The translations under genes were made by a program, and so were the position numbers. A stretch of 64,000 nucleotides of DNA from Rhynchosporium graminicola (taxonomy: Eukaryota > Ascomycota > Leotiomycetes > Helotiales > Ploettnerulaceae): contig FJUW01000053.1 of NCBI GenBank assembly GCA_900074885.1, positions 194,250-258,249 on the forward strand. The letters run 5' to 3'. The notes beneath the pieces are model-generated. The model was not told the origin of the DNA and made no database searches. It worked only from the letters and a program-made list of their open reading frames with translations. Shown here in pieces: positions 48,585 through 60,348 of this stretch (positions are counted from its first letter, which is position 1; each line of letters opens with the position of its first letter).

Positions 48585-50370
48585 AACCTCACCTGCACTC
48601 CAGTCCCTCTCTTATTGTCGATGGCAGTATGCAACTTGATCTCACCGGAACTTCCATATTCTCACACATATCGAATTGTTGAAAATATCTGACAATCAAA
48701 TAACTTGCCTCCATAAATGCGAATTACTCTGTTGACATCCAAAGATTAGCTCGCTTAAATTAAGCAGGGGCTGGGATACGTAAACAAGTTGACTTACGAC
48801 CAAGACACTTGCGCGCACCTCCACGAAATAGAACCCATTCCCAGCCAATTTTTCTTCCCTCCCATCTCCCAGACTTGGAATCTTCTGCATCATTACCCCA
48901 CAAGTCGTGATTATATTGGATTGCATGTAGCGGAACGAGGATTTGGATGCTTTTGCGGGTGAAGATTTGCTTGGAGCCTTTTGATGCACCTCCACGAGCT
49001 AGAGTCGTATCTCTCAGTGCGATGCGCTCTTTCATTGGGATGATTTCGACGATTTGAATCACTTCGTACATGACCCATTACATGTATTCGCATTTTCTCA
49101 GCTTGGTCGCGTCCATATCCTCGCCTTCTGACCGAGCGCCAAATTGCTTCAGAATAATCGAGCGAAGCTTGGCAAAAGTAGTTGGGATGACGCGCCAGAA
49201 AGTAGGATTTCCATCCCACCGACGCACCCGCGGGGTCGAGTTCGGCCATCAAAGTATGTAAATTTTCGTTGGTCAGTTACAGAGGGTTCTGGGTCTCCTC
49301 CGCAAGCTCGTCCAGACGCACGAGTTTGCAACTTCCCTTGTCTTTCATCGAGAGCAGATTCTTCTTCTTTTCCAATATATCATTGATCATCTTGTCGATA
49401 ACTTTATTGACCTCTGCGCAGTGTATCTTCATTTCCTTCATCGGCATTAGCCAGTAGAATTTTGCCAATGCGCCTCGCTTATCAACCAGATGTTTCGCGG
49501 CGCCGAAATGATGACTGAATGTCGCTCCATCAATGCTGACTTTGGCTGGAATGTCTAGTCCGGCTATCGCAGCTTGCGAGTGTACAGACTGTCCATATAA
49601 GAATTCAGTTGATGTGTCTAATGTGAAATAGAAAATTACCGGCTGAAGATCTGCGGTAGATGTCCAGTTGTCACTCCCCACTTCGAAATTCTAAAGCAGA
49701 GTCTTCACGTGTCTTTCCACAAGATGTAAATTCGAGACCTCCTCTCTGGAGAACTGTGGTCGCACTAAAGCGCGCGAATGTTTCCATTCCGTGAAGCTAG
49801 CGCTGAACTCCGCAAAAAGTCAAGTATCTCTGATTCTATAACGTCGATCATCACATTTTTGGATACAGGATCTGATCAGCAGAACCGACTCAATCTTACT
49901 CTTCTGATTGTTATCCAACTTTCCTGCCCGGTACTACGTATAGACGACAAAAACGGGAGCATTTACAGACATACCTGCGCGCCTGTAGATGTGAAGATTC
50001 CTTCGCCTAGCAGAGGCATGAATACACTAGACCTTGTTGTGCTCATATATATTATGGATGTTTGTCCCTATGTCATTCATAGTAGAACGACATATTGAGG
50101 ACCACGATCTTCCTTTGTTGCCTTGATAGATTCTCTCAAACGAGATGTTCCGAGATGTTTGTTACTATGCAGCAGCGTAGGGGCCGGGGAACATCTTCGT
50201 CGCTTCGATTCCGCATGGTACCTCTTAGTTTGGATCTTCGAAGAGACAATCTTGAATATATAAAAAAGCAAAAAAGAAGCAACCGGAGACCACACAGGGA
50301 CAGTTCGTACTGAAAAAAGCGTAATTTTGACAGCTTTGACAGTAAACCTGGAGATGAAGTATTTTGGCAA
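48585..50370 (-). pseudogene. CYP52-like cytochrome P450 pseudogene
   Basis: Translated in several minus-strand frames, this stretch gives almost a whole P450 of the alkane/fatty-acid hydroxylase (CYP52-like) type. From the N-terminal side I read a membrane-anchor-like FLLFYIFKIV, YHAESKRRRCSP, MPLLGEGIFTSTG, WKHSRALVRPQFSREEVSN, DLQPVIFYFTLD, FAKLRSIILKQFG, ALRDTTLARGG, LWGNDAE, the haem loop FRGGARKCLG with its Cys ligand, and FMEASYLIVRYFQQFD. Breaks include an in-frame TAG at 49,691-49,693, a TAA at 49,078-49,080 and a frame change around the I-helix, where the usual AGRDTT reads AELDPAG in a shifted frame. Some small introns probably remain (for example after CLGR and after IFTSTGAQ). 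Family members hydroxylate alkanes or fatty acids at the omega end in the ER; this copy should be dead. Confidence 0.85.
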
Positions 50371-51600
50371 TTAAATTCAGCCAAATCTCCGATACCCAGT
50401 ATGTTTGAATCTGGAGACGTAACTAGCTTCATCACAAAAGTATTGAAGTGAAGCCAGGTCGATACAGACGGGATCCTCCCGATCACCAGCGAGCCGTTTG
50501 TCTGACTGCGTGTGCGAACTTCATCTCCTTCGCTTACCTTAGCGAATCAAAGTATGCGATACCTAGGTACCTACCTATTCATCCTGCATGGAAGTATCTC
50601 GCCTATTTTTCGAGAATTTCAGTGTTTTTGAGCAATCAAATCACGTCATAAAACCTTCCACTTTCAGAAGCTCGACTCAATTGAGCTTTGACACGTCTTG
50701 AGTGACTAGTCGTAACTTTTCGGATGATGCTATTCCAGGCTTAGCATTTACAATTTCACTTGAAGAAAAGTCGGCGGCTGAAAGCCTTATCTTTGTGGCG
50801 TTTTATACGGCTCGCGGAATCTATAATTTTCCACGATCATTAGCTGCCGATAGTTTAGTATAATTTGCGCAAGCCACCCTCCGCCATAGCGTAGTTTGAA
50901 GCCCTCCCGCCGGATACGTCCCCTGGGCGTCTGTCAAATCGGAAGGCTTTTATTAAGGACCCGCTAAAGAACGTCGGACAAGCACTTGTCCCTGATTTAT
51001 TTCTTAGCTTGAACGCACCATTATCAGAAAGGAAGATAAGACCGATCGGCACTTATGCACTGATCTACAGCCAGCGGGACGAATTGGAAAATACCTTTTA
51101 TACAGTTCAACGAAAGCGTAATTATTATACTGAGCTGCATATAATTATGGGGAGCTTTCGAGGGTCTCCGAAACTGTAATTCAGTAGTGCTAAATCCCTG
51201 GGCAATGTCTGTCTTGGGACATAGTAGACGTGATAGGGGGTTGATCGGACCCAGGAAAGCGGAAGAGATGTAAGGCTAGACGTGGAGAGGTGATGATCCG
51301 AGGCGTCAGCGGTGTGCAGGTTGGTCTCTGTAGGAACCCACCGACCGCCCGCCTCACGAGAAGAGGAATGATCGACTTCCCATGGGGAGGTTTTGGCCTA
51401 TCTAATTTATCTTCGTATGTCTAGCATGTGCCCCTTTTCGGATGACACTTTTAAACCAGTTTCGGGCAGATACTTTACGAGAATATCATTCACAATTCCA
51501 ACATCCAACCCTTCCAACCCTTTCAAACCAAAACCCTGCAATATCATAGCCCTTGAAGATCACACTCCTCCCAAAGCACAACCCTTAAACAACATTCAAG
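50371..51600. other. Intergenic upstream of the small secreted peptide gene
   Basis: About 1.2 kb between divergently oriented units. No gene could be supported. The last about 110 bases before 51,601 are C/A/T-rich and poor in G on the plus strand, as expected for the leader of the following gene. Confidence 0.5.
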
Positions 51601-51861
51601 ATGCTATTCCTTCAAACCCTTCTGGCTACCCTCATCGCTACCACCTTTGCATTCCCCACACCTGCCGTGAGTACAAGAAGTCTTCTCCCTCTCATACCGT
51701 CAGTGAATCCCGAGTAATATTCTAACACTCAACAGGAGATGAAGCGAGAACTCGTCAATCTAGCCCCAAACGTCAGCCTCGATCTACTGAAAGATTTCTG
51801 TGTCGGAATCGCCGTGTGCAATCCCGTCACCGTCAATCACAAGGACATAGAGAACTGTTGA
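51601..51861 (+). CDS. Small secreted peptide, possible Kex2-processed
   Basis: Two exons, 51601-51666 and 51736-51861, joined over a 69-bp intron (GTGAGT donor, CTAAC branch-type sequence, CAACAG acceptor), encode 63 residues. Residues 1-22 form a signal peptide (LLATLIATTFAFPTPA). Exon 2 begins EMKR, a Lys-Arg site at which the Golgi protease Kex2 could cut. The rest is a 37-residue peptide with three Cys (CVGIAVC and a C-terminal NC) and one N-glycosylation sequon (NVS). The frame is too short for ordinary ORF finding, but phase, splice sites and signal peptide agree. It could be a secreted effector-type or signalling peptide; no family is recognised and the odd number of Cys is unusual for a disulfide-stabilised peptide. 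Confidence 0.65.
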
Positions 51862-52521
51862 TTGGGAAGGAGTGTGTTGGCAGCTGTAATGTGTGATTAG
51901 TTGGGAAGATGATGGATGATGAGATGGTGTTGGGAGTTACATAGGTGCTCTGGTGGATGGAGTGTTTGGGAATGGGAAGGGGAGAAGGAGTTTGATTTTA
52001 TTTGCGACTGTTTTTGTATACCTGTTTGAGCAATTTTCTGTAGTTAAACATGTTCCGTACATAAGGTTTGACCTATTCATACATGTTCTAAACATTCTGA
52101 TAAAGTTCTAAATCATATTTTGATCTGATAAGAATGAGAAGTAAGGTTATCTCAGTAACAACAAAGGCCCCAATACTTAAGAGCCATTGCTCAACGGATA
52201 CTCAGAAAAGTAAGTAGTAAGCAGCCTTGATGTTGGCTTCTCAAGTTAGCAGCTGCAGCGGGTACGGCCTGTATGGTGAAAGTTCAACAACTGTAGATTG
52301 CGGAAAGTGAAGGTTAGGAAGGACACTCAACCAGTCCTGAGAAGGGACCTTTGGGACATGTCCATGGAACTTCAATCTCCTCACATTAATCAATAATTAA
52401 AAGCTTGAAATGAAACCAATCTATTATGATCTATTAATTCTTAACATTATCATCTGTTATATCCCGTAGGCCCATGATTCAAAACATCTCGCAATGTACA
52501 GAACTGAAACAATTTCGTAAT
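51862..52521. other. Intergenic between convergent genes
   Basis: About 660 bases holding the presumed 3' regions of the small secreted peptide gene (+) and the P450 gene (-). No gene or notable repeat is seen. Confidence 0.55.
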
Positions 52522-54144
52522 TTACAAGCTTTTGACCTTTAAACTGACTCCATCTCTCGGCCTCAAGACCAATCTCCACATCTTCAAGCTCTCAGGATCC
52601 GCTACACTCTTATCCATCTCAAAGTCATACATGCTCAACAAGCAACATAGAATAATTTTCATCTCTGTCTCAGCAAACTTCCTTCCTACACAACCTCTAG
52701 GGCCCTGCAGGAAAGTCATGAACGCATTTGTGGTGTATGTCTCGGGAAGTTTGTCCCAACGATCAGGGTTGAAATCATCAGCGGTAGGTCCCCAGTACAT
52801 CGGCAGACGATTGATCGCGTTGGCTAGGACGTAGATAACAGTTCCTCCAGGAACGTGATAGTCGCCGAGTTGGTCGTCGGCAATAGACTCGCGAACTGTC
52901 ATTGGGATGGGTGGGATATAGCGCAAAGACTCGCGGCAGACGTTGTCCAGATATGGGAGGAGATCTGCGTCGGCTTTAGCGAGCGACTCGGCATCGTAGC
53001 GTGTCGCTGGGTCGAAGAGGAATGGCATGTGATCCTTAACCTCGTCACGGAGACGAGATTGGATGGAAGGGTATTTCGAAAGGAGATGCAGGGTCCAAGC
53101 CACACCCGTAGCAGTAGTGTCGTGTCCGGCGCCAAGGAAAGTCATAACTTGATCGCGCATGGTCTCGAACGAGAGACCCTCCTCGCCGGCTTCCTTTTGC
53201 TTGAGATTGTCCTTGGAGATAAGGGCGATGATGTCCTTGTGCCCGCTGTGCGCGGCGGCTTGACCTTCCTTCTCGGTGATGATCTCAGTCGCTGTGTTGA
53301 GGATAATGTTTCGTGCCGATTCCATGTCTCGGTTCATTTTCGCGGGAATGTGCTTCGTGCTAGGGATAAAAGCTTGGAGACCGTGAAGAATTCGTGAGCC
53401 AATGTCGAATGCGAATACGAGACGGTAGGCTTCTCGGATTGGTGTTTCTGGGTGCTCGAGAGAATTGATATCGGTTCCGAATCCAGCTTGTCCAATGATA
53501 TCAAGGGTAGTGCGGTTCAACCATTCAAGAACTTCGAAGCACTTGGTGCTGACTCTCGATTCGTCCATTTCCTCTTTCCAAAGAGCGGAGAGGAGAAGAG
53601 CTTTTTGCCAGAATACTGGGTAAAGGGCGCGAATCGATGCAATGGAGAATCCGGGAGCTAATGCCTTGCGCTGATGGACGTGCTCGGAGCCTTCGGCGAG
53701 GAGAACACCCTCACCAAGAATTCGAACCATCCAAAGCTTCGCGCGGACAGGCTTGGGGTAGTTGTATGGGTTTTTGATGGTCATTTGGTGAATTGCCTTG
53801 TCATCTGCGACTGCAAGACGCTCAGCACCGAATGGGAAGAAGTATCGGATAATTGGGCCATGATCTGTGTGCCACTTTCGTTGTGGAACACCGCACTCTG
53901 TAGTAATGACTTCGACGAATTGGCCCCAGAGTGGAAAGCCTGGGACTGTTGGGATGTGTCGAAGTTCAGAAATGTAGAAGGGGTAAATGTATGACTGGTA
54001 AACAACAATGTAGAATGGGATCGTCGCCAGGTAGACAATTGGCAAAACACTAACAAGGGAGCATTCTGAAGTTTTGGAAATCAGAAACGCAGCAATAGTG
54101 CTGGCTCCAACCACCTGAAGCAAACTGATCTGAAAAGTCACCAT
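52522..54144 (-). CDS. Cytochrome P450 monooxygenase
   Basis: A single uninterrupted exon of 540 residues, the usual length of a microsomal fungal P450. An N-terminal hydrophobic anchor (about residues 8-55, possibly two passes) is followed by a Pro-rich hinge (IPTVPGFPLWG). The I-helix has AGHDTT (339-344) for oxygen activation, the K-helix has ESLR (405-408), the PERF-type segment reads FNPDRW, and the haem loop reads FLQGPRGCVGRKFAE with axial ligand Cys485. All key residues are present, so the enzyme should be active on the ER membrane with a P450 reductase. FLQGPR..CVG places it among CYP4/CYP3-like (E-group) fungal P450s, not with the CYP52-like pseudogene nearby. The substrate is unknown; neighbours suggest lipid. 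The gene is divergent from the elongase, sharing 54,145-55,557 as a possible promoter region. Confidence 0.95.
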   Translation of the reverse strand: MVTFQISLLQVVGASTIAAFLISKTSECSLVSVLPIVYLATIPFYIVVYQSYIYPFYISELRHIPTVPGFPLWGQFVEVITTECGVPQRKWHTDHGPIIRYFFPFGAERLAVADDKAIHQMTIKNPYNYPKPVRAKLWMVRILGEGVLLAEGSEHVHQRKALAPGFSIASIRALYPVFWQKALLLSALWKEEMDESRVSTKCFEVLEWLNRTTLDIIGQAGFGTDINSLEHPETPIREAYRLVFAFDIGSRILHGLQAFIPSTKHIPAKMNRDMESARNIILNTATEIITEKEGQAAAHSGHKDIIALISKDNLKQKEAGEEGLSFETMRDQVMTFLGAGHDTTATGVAWTLHLLSKYPSIQSRLRDEVKDHMPFLFDPATRYDAESLAKADADLLPYLDNVCRESLRYIPPIPMTVRESIADDQLGDYHVPGGTVIYVLANAINRLPMYWGPTADDFNPDRWDKLPETYTTNAFMTFLQGPRGCVGRKFAETEMKIILCCLLSMYDFEMDKSVADPESLKMWRLVLRPRDGVSLKVKSL

Positions 54145-55557
54145 TATTTGGCCAAGTAAATGTCAAAGAAATGAAGAATTTGAGTCTGGTTTCTTGGGAC
54201 GTAGACTGATGATATGGTAGAGGGAAGCATATAGCTCAAAGCCACCGACACAATAGTATCATTTTTTTTTTAATCTTATGGATACCGAGCCAAGGTAATG
54301 ATCGTCATAGCCCGCATCAAGCAACTTGGAACGCAGCCCCCAAGAGTAAACAATTTCGAAATTAGCTTAAGGGTTCTTGCGATCCCGACATCTGTGCTAG
54401 AAAATAGACGGTGATCGTCATAGCAGGGAAGCACTGGACCAATTTCTTGGATAGAGCCCGGGGAGAAAATATCTCGTTAGGATCCAATGCGGTCTCGGGT
54501 ATGTCTGGATTAAAATGTATATGATCGGCAGTCGAGCAACTGGCCGAGAACTGCGTGGTCGTAATCCCATATTGATTTCGCAACGGGTCTTCCAAGCGTC
54601 AATGCATTACCAGGTTAGAAACACCCACAACGGGGTTTGACCTCACAGCCTTGCTGAGTGAGAAGGAACGATTCTGGTAAGATCGACTGGCATGTGAAAA
54701 CGGACGTCGTCCGGACTTTACTAGGTGTTACGATCTTAGCAGTAAGGTCCATCTATGGGTACTGTTAGAGGAGCACTGCTCTGATATCCTAATTGGAATT
54801 AACTGACTACCCAGGTAGTTATGCTGCGGTGAACAAAGCCTCAGAGGGTTTTCGTCATATTTGGCGCAATCTAAGCCTCGTGGAAGCGGTTATGTCCACC
54901 GATGACCAATCAGTAGGGGACATATCGGCTGGTGCACCATAGTGGAGATGCGGCTCCACTCTAGCGGATCCCTACAGCTACGAATGTACCATGCTGTAGG
55001 TAAAGCAACTCTTCTCGATATGGTTTAGATCTCCCTTCCAACATTGTGTGTTCCGAAATCTATTCTGCTCGGATCCAGTCTAACCCTGTGACGATTGATA
55101 TGCAAGTGTAAGGTACAGTAAGGATTTCCGAGCAAGGTTCGGGTGTCGTTTTTGACACCGCCGTCACTTGAAGAGAGCGAGAGGAAATGATCGCCGGTGT
55201 TGCGTGCATATGGACATTTGAGTTTCCGAGAAACTTGGAGATACTAGTGGTGGAACCATGTTGTTCCACATAGCCTGTCATCTAAGCTTCGAGTATGGTT
55301 GTTGGTAAAGGAAACTTAATGATGGAAGTGGCTAGCTTCCAAAAACGATCAGTCATTTGATACTGATCTCGGTAAATGATGCTCTCCTGCAAAGGAGATC
55401 ATTCTTCCGATGCTATCGGGGACTCAGGGATCCTAGCTTTCAATTTTTTTGTCAGCAGAGAATACATGTAAACAAAACTGCCCCCAATATCTTGGGAATC
55501 TTTTTTAGAAACATCCAACTCCACTAAATTCTTCAGATGCAAATATTGTGTTGAATC
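54145..55557. other. Shared upstream region of P450 and elongase genes
   Basis: 1.4 kb between two divergently transcribed genes, so it may carry regulatory sites for both. No gene is supported. I see only short homopolymers (T run near 54,263) and no recognisable operator. Confidence 0.5.
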
Positions 55558-56724
55558 ATGTCTTATTCCAATAACATGACGTCGACCCATATTCCGGCGG
55601 TGGTTCCCATCAGCTTGTCACCATGGGCGAATTTCAACAAAGTCTGGACTTCTATCATGGGCTATCCTGCGGAAGATTTCAGATTCGTTCCTGGGAAAAC
55701 GTCGTTCTCAACTCTGAAAGAAACGGTTTTTATGATCGTTCTCTACGTCGTAGTCATCTTCGGTGGACGTGAGTTGATGCGCAATCGCGAGCCTTTCAAA
55801 CTCAACGGCCTCTTCAAGGTGCACAATTTCTTCCTCACGTTCGTGAGCGGATCTTTACTTGTACTGTTCGCAGAGCAACTGCTTCCAAGCATTTGGAAGG
55901 GTGGCCTTTATGAGAATATCTGTGGAGCAAGTGGCTGGACTCAGCCGCTTGTTGTCCTATACTATGTGAGTACTTCACTATTCTGATCGGAGGAAACGAC
56001 AACTGACGATTTAGCTTAATTACCTTGTCAAATATATCGAACTCATTGATACTGTATTCCTGATGGTCAAGAAGAAGCCATTGAGTATGTGAACGAAATC
56101 TGATCAGTAGAACCAGCTGACCTTTGCAGCCTTCCTCCACACCTACCACCATCCCGCAACAGCACTTCTCTGTTACACACAGTTGATCGGACACACTTCC
56201 GTTTCCTGGGTACCAATTACTCTGAATTTGATGGTGCACGTTGTAATGTACTGGTACTACTTCCAGAGTGCGCGCGGAATCAAGGTTTCCTGGAAGAAGT
56301 GGATCACGCGTCTCCAGATTACTCAATTTGTGATCGATTTGGGTACGTTTTTCGTATCGTAAGACTTAGAACATACTAACTCACGCTCGCAGGCTTCGTT
56401 TACTTTGCATCTTGGGACTACTTCACCAGCACATACGCTCCCTACCTACCCCACGTCGGAACATGCGCTGGTGAGCCCTGGGCCGCAGTCGCGGGCGACG
56501 TCATCTTGAGCTCTTACCTCGTCCTCTTCATCTCCTTCTACATTGCGACATACAAGAAAATGTCTAACAAGCGCTCTGCTGCCAAGGTTGCCCAGCGGGC
56601 AGAAGGAAAGATGGAAAAGGCCGATCTACCAACGATTAAGGAGACGGCAGACAAAGCCACACATGCCGTCAAGGCTGCCAATGGCGGTAACCACAACATA
56701 AGCCCAAGTGGCCCATTTTTTTGA
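55558..56724 (+). CDS. Fatty acid elongase (ELO family)
   Basis: Four exons, 55558-55965, 56015-56084, 56130-56342 and 56393-56724, give 340 residues; all introns are 45-51 bp with GT..AG ends and matching phases. The enzyme is the ER 3-ketoacyl-CoA synthase that condenses malonyl-CoA with an acyl-CoA in chain elongation. Visible ELO marks are [15 protein letters not shown], the histidine box HTYHH (residues 163-167), [14 protein letters not shown] and several transmembrane spans. The tail is basic ([12 protein letters not shown]), then Ala/Lys-rich. The residue after the His box is Pro (HHPATA) where yeast Elo proteins have Gly. It most resembles Elo2/Elo3-type fungal proteins. An alternative start ATG lies six codons downstream of the one chosen. 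Substrate chain length cannot be read from sequence. Confidence 0.94.
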
Positions 56725-59068
56725 GCAGTTTAGGCAGATTTGAGGAATACACATGGAATGGAAGCTAGAGCGGTTCGTTGCAGAATGCACGCTCAGAGGG
56801 AAAGAAAGTTGATGCAGGCTACGGCTCGGGGGAAGAAAGAAATTAGAGTCTTATCTATGCGCTTTTATAATATTTATTTGGAGAATTCATATGTACCAGA
56901 CTTTAATCAAACTTGATAAAAAAAAATTAAACACATATAAAAATCCGCGTCAATCATTCATTCTTAAGATCGTCAACATGTGTTACTAACACAGTACGCT
57001 CAAGAATAGATGTCTGGCTCTCGCGGACGATAGAGTTGACAGTTCATTGACCTCAACTACCTATAACGAAGCAGTGTCTGGGCAGTGCCGAGAAAATTGC
57101 TACCGTCACTTCGAATCACGTTAAACTGATTCATTCCGACATGACGGGACATGATAGGAAATGCAAAATTGCATGTGAAATTCGTCAACAGAGAGACCCA
57201 TTCGCTGTTCAGCCGTGTCCTGAATGAAACCTTTGATTGGGCATATCAGCCGAGTGAGTAGTGTTATCAGTTGATACAAAGGGGGCCGATGTGAGTAGTT
57301 AGTAAGGGAGGCTCGGGAGGGAATGAGGTTGCGGTGGACCTTCGGCAGTTGAAGCTTTAACATAGCCGCTAGCCGCATTGCTGTAGCGCCAGATTTATCC
57401 GCGGATAGGACGTTACCGTAAAATATGCTCAGATTTGAGAGATTGACTTTCCTAGCGTCGATTCTAGCGGCAATCCCGGTAAAGGGGCAAGGCGCGGTTT
57501 GAACGACCGATCATCAAAATCAAAACATCATACTACCACCTTCACGAAAGGCACTGCCATCCACAGCACACAATCGCTCAGCATCTGTTGCGGTACGAGT
57601 ATCGCTATAAAAATCCAGAATCAACAGAATAACATCTGGCTGCCCTGACCGCCATGCTCATGTTCAGTGAGCCTAGGCCTGCGCGCCATGACTCTAACTC
57701 CGTATCACTCTTTCCATGACCTCTACCTTTACCACTACCTGATTGTCGGGCTCGTCTTTCCCCAGATCACCACACTACCTAACCCCCCAAAACCCGACGA
57801 TTATGTTGTTGGCATGTGCTTCTGATGGAGACCCCCACTGGACTTCAAGTCTTCGCTTCTCGTCGTAATCGGCGTTAGTCTCTCCAAGACACTATTTCCT
57901 GTCTCTCGCCTTGGGAATAGAGGCCCCTTGATTTCGGGTCTCGAAAGATCCGATACCTCACTCCGCTGGTCAACTCGTCCTCCAGGGTCTTCAGCCTCAG
58001 CCTTCTTGGGTTCGCAACAATCCAATCATATTTTAGCATTCTTTCATTTCTTTCGTTTGACCGCCATGGCTTGTGGTTAGTTCCTCCGAGCTGATCCCAT
58101 CAGGTCTAACTTGCTTGCCGAGTCATAAGCCTTCCCGATCCCTTGCGGGCTGGCTTGATAGCATTGTTAAGTGGAGCAAGCACGCACACCGTTGCATCAC
58201 CGTTCGTTTTGTAATCAGCCGCTTACACTTCGAGGATGTTTCACCGTCCATTTTGCTGTCCTTACATGCTTCCACAATCTGTTCGAGCGATTTCGCTACG
58301 TTAGCACCATTCTGACTCTCAGGAGGGCCCCGGGGAATTTTCGTGTGGGCACTATGTGCTGCTTCTGTATCAGCGTCGAGATTTCTACGTCTTGCAGTGC
58401 AATACGGCATTAGCAGAGTAGCAAAGATAAGGAATACCGCGTTCTGTCGATCATAATATGCCAACGCAATGACTTGTAACTACCATGCTGTAATACGCTG
58501 ATTGCCTCACTTCTTCCCTAAAGGCTCCGTTGCTAGTTCCGCAACAACTCTTTGCAGTTAGAGTTGGAAGCAATCTTATTCGCCAGTCGTCTCGGACCGC
58601 TGTAGATCACCTCTTCGCTCCGTTGGGAGAATCCCAGATGTTTATTCCATAAGGGTCTTCTAGAAACCCACTCAGTGGGGCCCAGCAGATTTCTTGCAGA
58701 ACATGGATCCAAACCGCACCTTGCGCACAAGATTTGCAATTCAACACTTCGCCACTTTATTGACCCTCCGATCAGAGTATGATCTGCAGTTTTGCGGAAG
58801 TTACATTAAATGCGTAAGTATCAAATCATGGTTTGAACATGGATGGGGTTTTAGAGCTACCTTTCGGAATCAGAGACTTCCCGGTGTAGTCGGTTTTTGT
58901 TTAATTGTCCTTGTCGTTGTGAGCGATGATATCGGTGGCAGAACCAAAAAACTTTTATTTCCGAGGAAGCACTTTACATATATTCTCCCTCAATCCTCAA
59001 ACGCGCGTCTTCCGTACTTTATTGCATATCAACCACTTTAATTTATTATTCTGTCTACACAGCCCACA
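56725..59068. other. Intergenic between elongase and thioesterase-like genes
   Basis: About 2.3 kb with only short unconvincing frames on both strands. It presumably includes the elongase 3' region and the thioesterase-like promoter. No repeat or RNA gene is recognised. Confidence 0.5.
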
Positions 59069-60297
59069 ATGTCGAATATCAGAACTTTCGATCTGTATCA
59101 GTCGCCTGTTCTATTGAACTCGACAGCTCTGAACAACCTTGGCAACTTGAGCTTGGCCGGCAGCATAGCCTCCAGTATCTTGTCGCAAATATGGTCCTTC
59201 ATCACAATATGGAAGGTTTTGGTGGTCCTTTTACTTCTTGGGAATTTGAAAAACATTCCTTTGATGTGGCATGTCAGTATTCCCATCCGCTGAACGCTTT
59301 TCTCCACCTGACAACACTGCAGTTACGAATTGTCAATGCCTTCAGATTCTGCTTGAAGACTCAGAGGCCTAAGGTCCCAGTTACTTCGGCTCAACTATTC
59401 CAGCCACTGATCACAACATCTCATGCCCCCATCATGGAGATAGATTTCAACCTTCACAGTGAGTCTTATGTGACATCAATATTACTCTAATGGTCTAACC
59501 AGACCTCAGAAACCAACTCGTCATATTTCTCGGACATCGACATCGCCCGTACACACTTAGTCTGCACCCTATTCTCGACCGGAATCGAAGAGATGCGTGG
59601 CGGAACTGCTGCAATCACTGGGTCCAAGAAGCCTCTTTTTGGCTTAGCACTTGGCGCCGTAAGCTGCTCATTCAAACGTGAACTCAAACCCTACGAGCCT
59701 TACGAGCTATGGACCCGCGTGCTGTCATGGGATGAGAAATGGATCTATATCGTCACACACTTTGTTCGTAAGGGCGCAGTCTTGCCCAACAAGTACACAC
59801 TGTACCCTCAACAGAATATGAGCGAGGAGGACATCAAACGGAGAGGCAGTGCGATCAAGCTTGACAGCGTCGACGGTCACGAGGCTGTTGTTGCGACGGC
59901 GCTCAGTAAATGCGTATTCAAGTCAGGCCGTCGGACGGTTTCGCCAGCAATGATGTTGCTCAAGTCAGGCTTACTGCCCGCCGAGTGCTTGGACGCAGCT
60001 TTACCTCGAGCACCATCTCCAGTCTCCATGGTCTCGTGCGCATCATCCGATTCTGGTATTGACTTAGAAGAGGAGAAAGAGGAAAGGAACCTGAGCGAAA
60101 TAGAGATAATTGAGCAAGAGCGCCAACGGGGTCTGCGAATTGCGTTCACTCTCGCTGCTCAAGGCCAGACTGCATTGGAGAAAGAGTTCACAGCGGAGGG
60201 CGATGCTCTAGGAAGGCATACGGATGGTACTGGTGTTACGGGAGTGTTCTCAACACTCGCTCAACTTGCGCATCTGAAGAAGAAGCAGTTACTGTAG
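59069..60297 (+). CDS. Thioesterase-like (hotdog-fold) protein
   Basis: Three exons, 59069-59272, 59323-59458 and 59510-60297, give 375 residues with consistent phases. The second intron uses the acceptor CCTCAG; an earlier CAG would break the frame. An N-terminal hydrophobic segment (about residues 42-66) could anchor the protein. The central domain resembles fungal thioesterase-like (4HBT_2/THEM6-type) proteins: a LQPLI-like strand, MEIDFNLHKTNSSYFSDIDIARTH with the central helix, VSCSFKRELKPYEPYELWTRV and WIYIVTHFVRKG. Such proteins belong to the acyl-CoA thioesterase superfamily, but many lack proven activity. The C-terminal about 60 residues are charged. The 3' end of the coding region lies in one arm of a perfect 38-bp inverted repeat, and the stop codon (60,295-60,297) is in its loop. 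Confidence 0.85.
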
Positions 60298-60348
60298 TCT
60301 TGCATGATTTACTGCTTCTTCTTCAGATGCGCAAGTTGAGCGAGTGTT
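60252..60348. repeat. Perfect 38-bp inverted repeat with 21-nt loop
   Basis: Left arm 60,252-60,289 and right arm 60,311-60,348 are exact reverse complements over 38 bp. The left arm is coding sequence (last codons of the thioesterase-like gene) and the right arm is 3' untranslated. Pairing stops at a T/T mismatch at the loop edge and at the outer end. In RNA it would form a very stable hairpin with the TAG stop in the loop. Confidence 0.97.

Noticed and set aside
52855..53397. 180-codon plus-strand frame
   Set aside because: Antisense shadow of the intact P450 gene.
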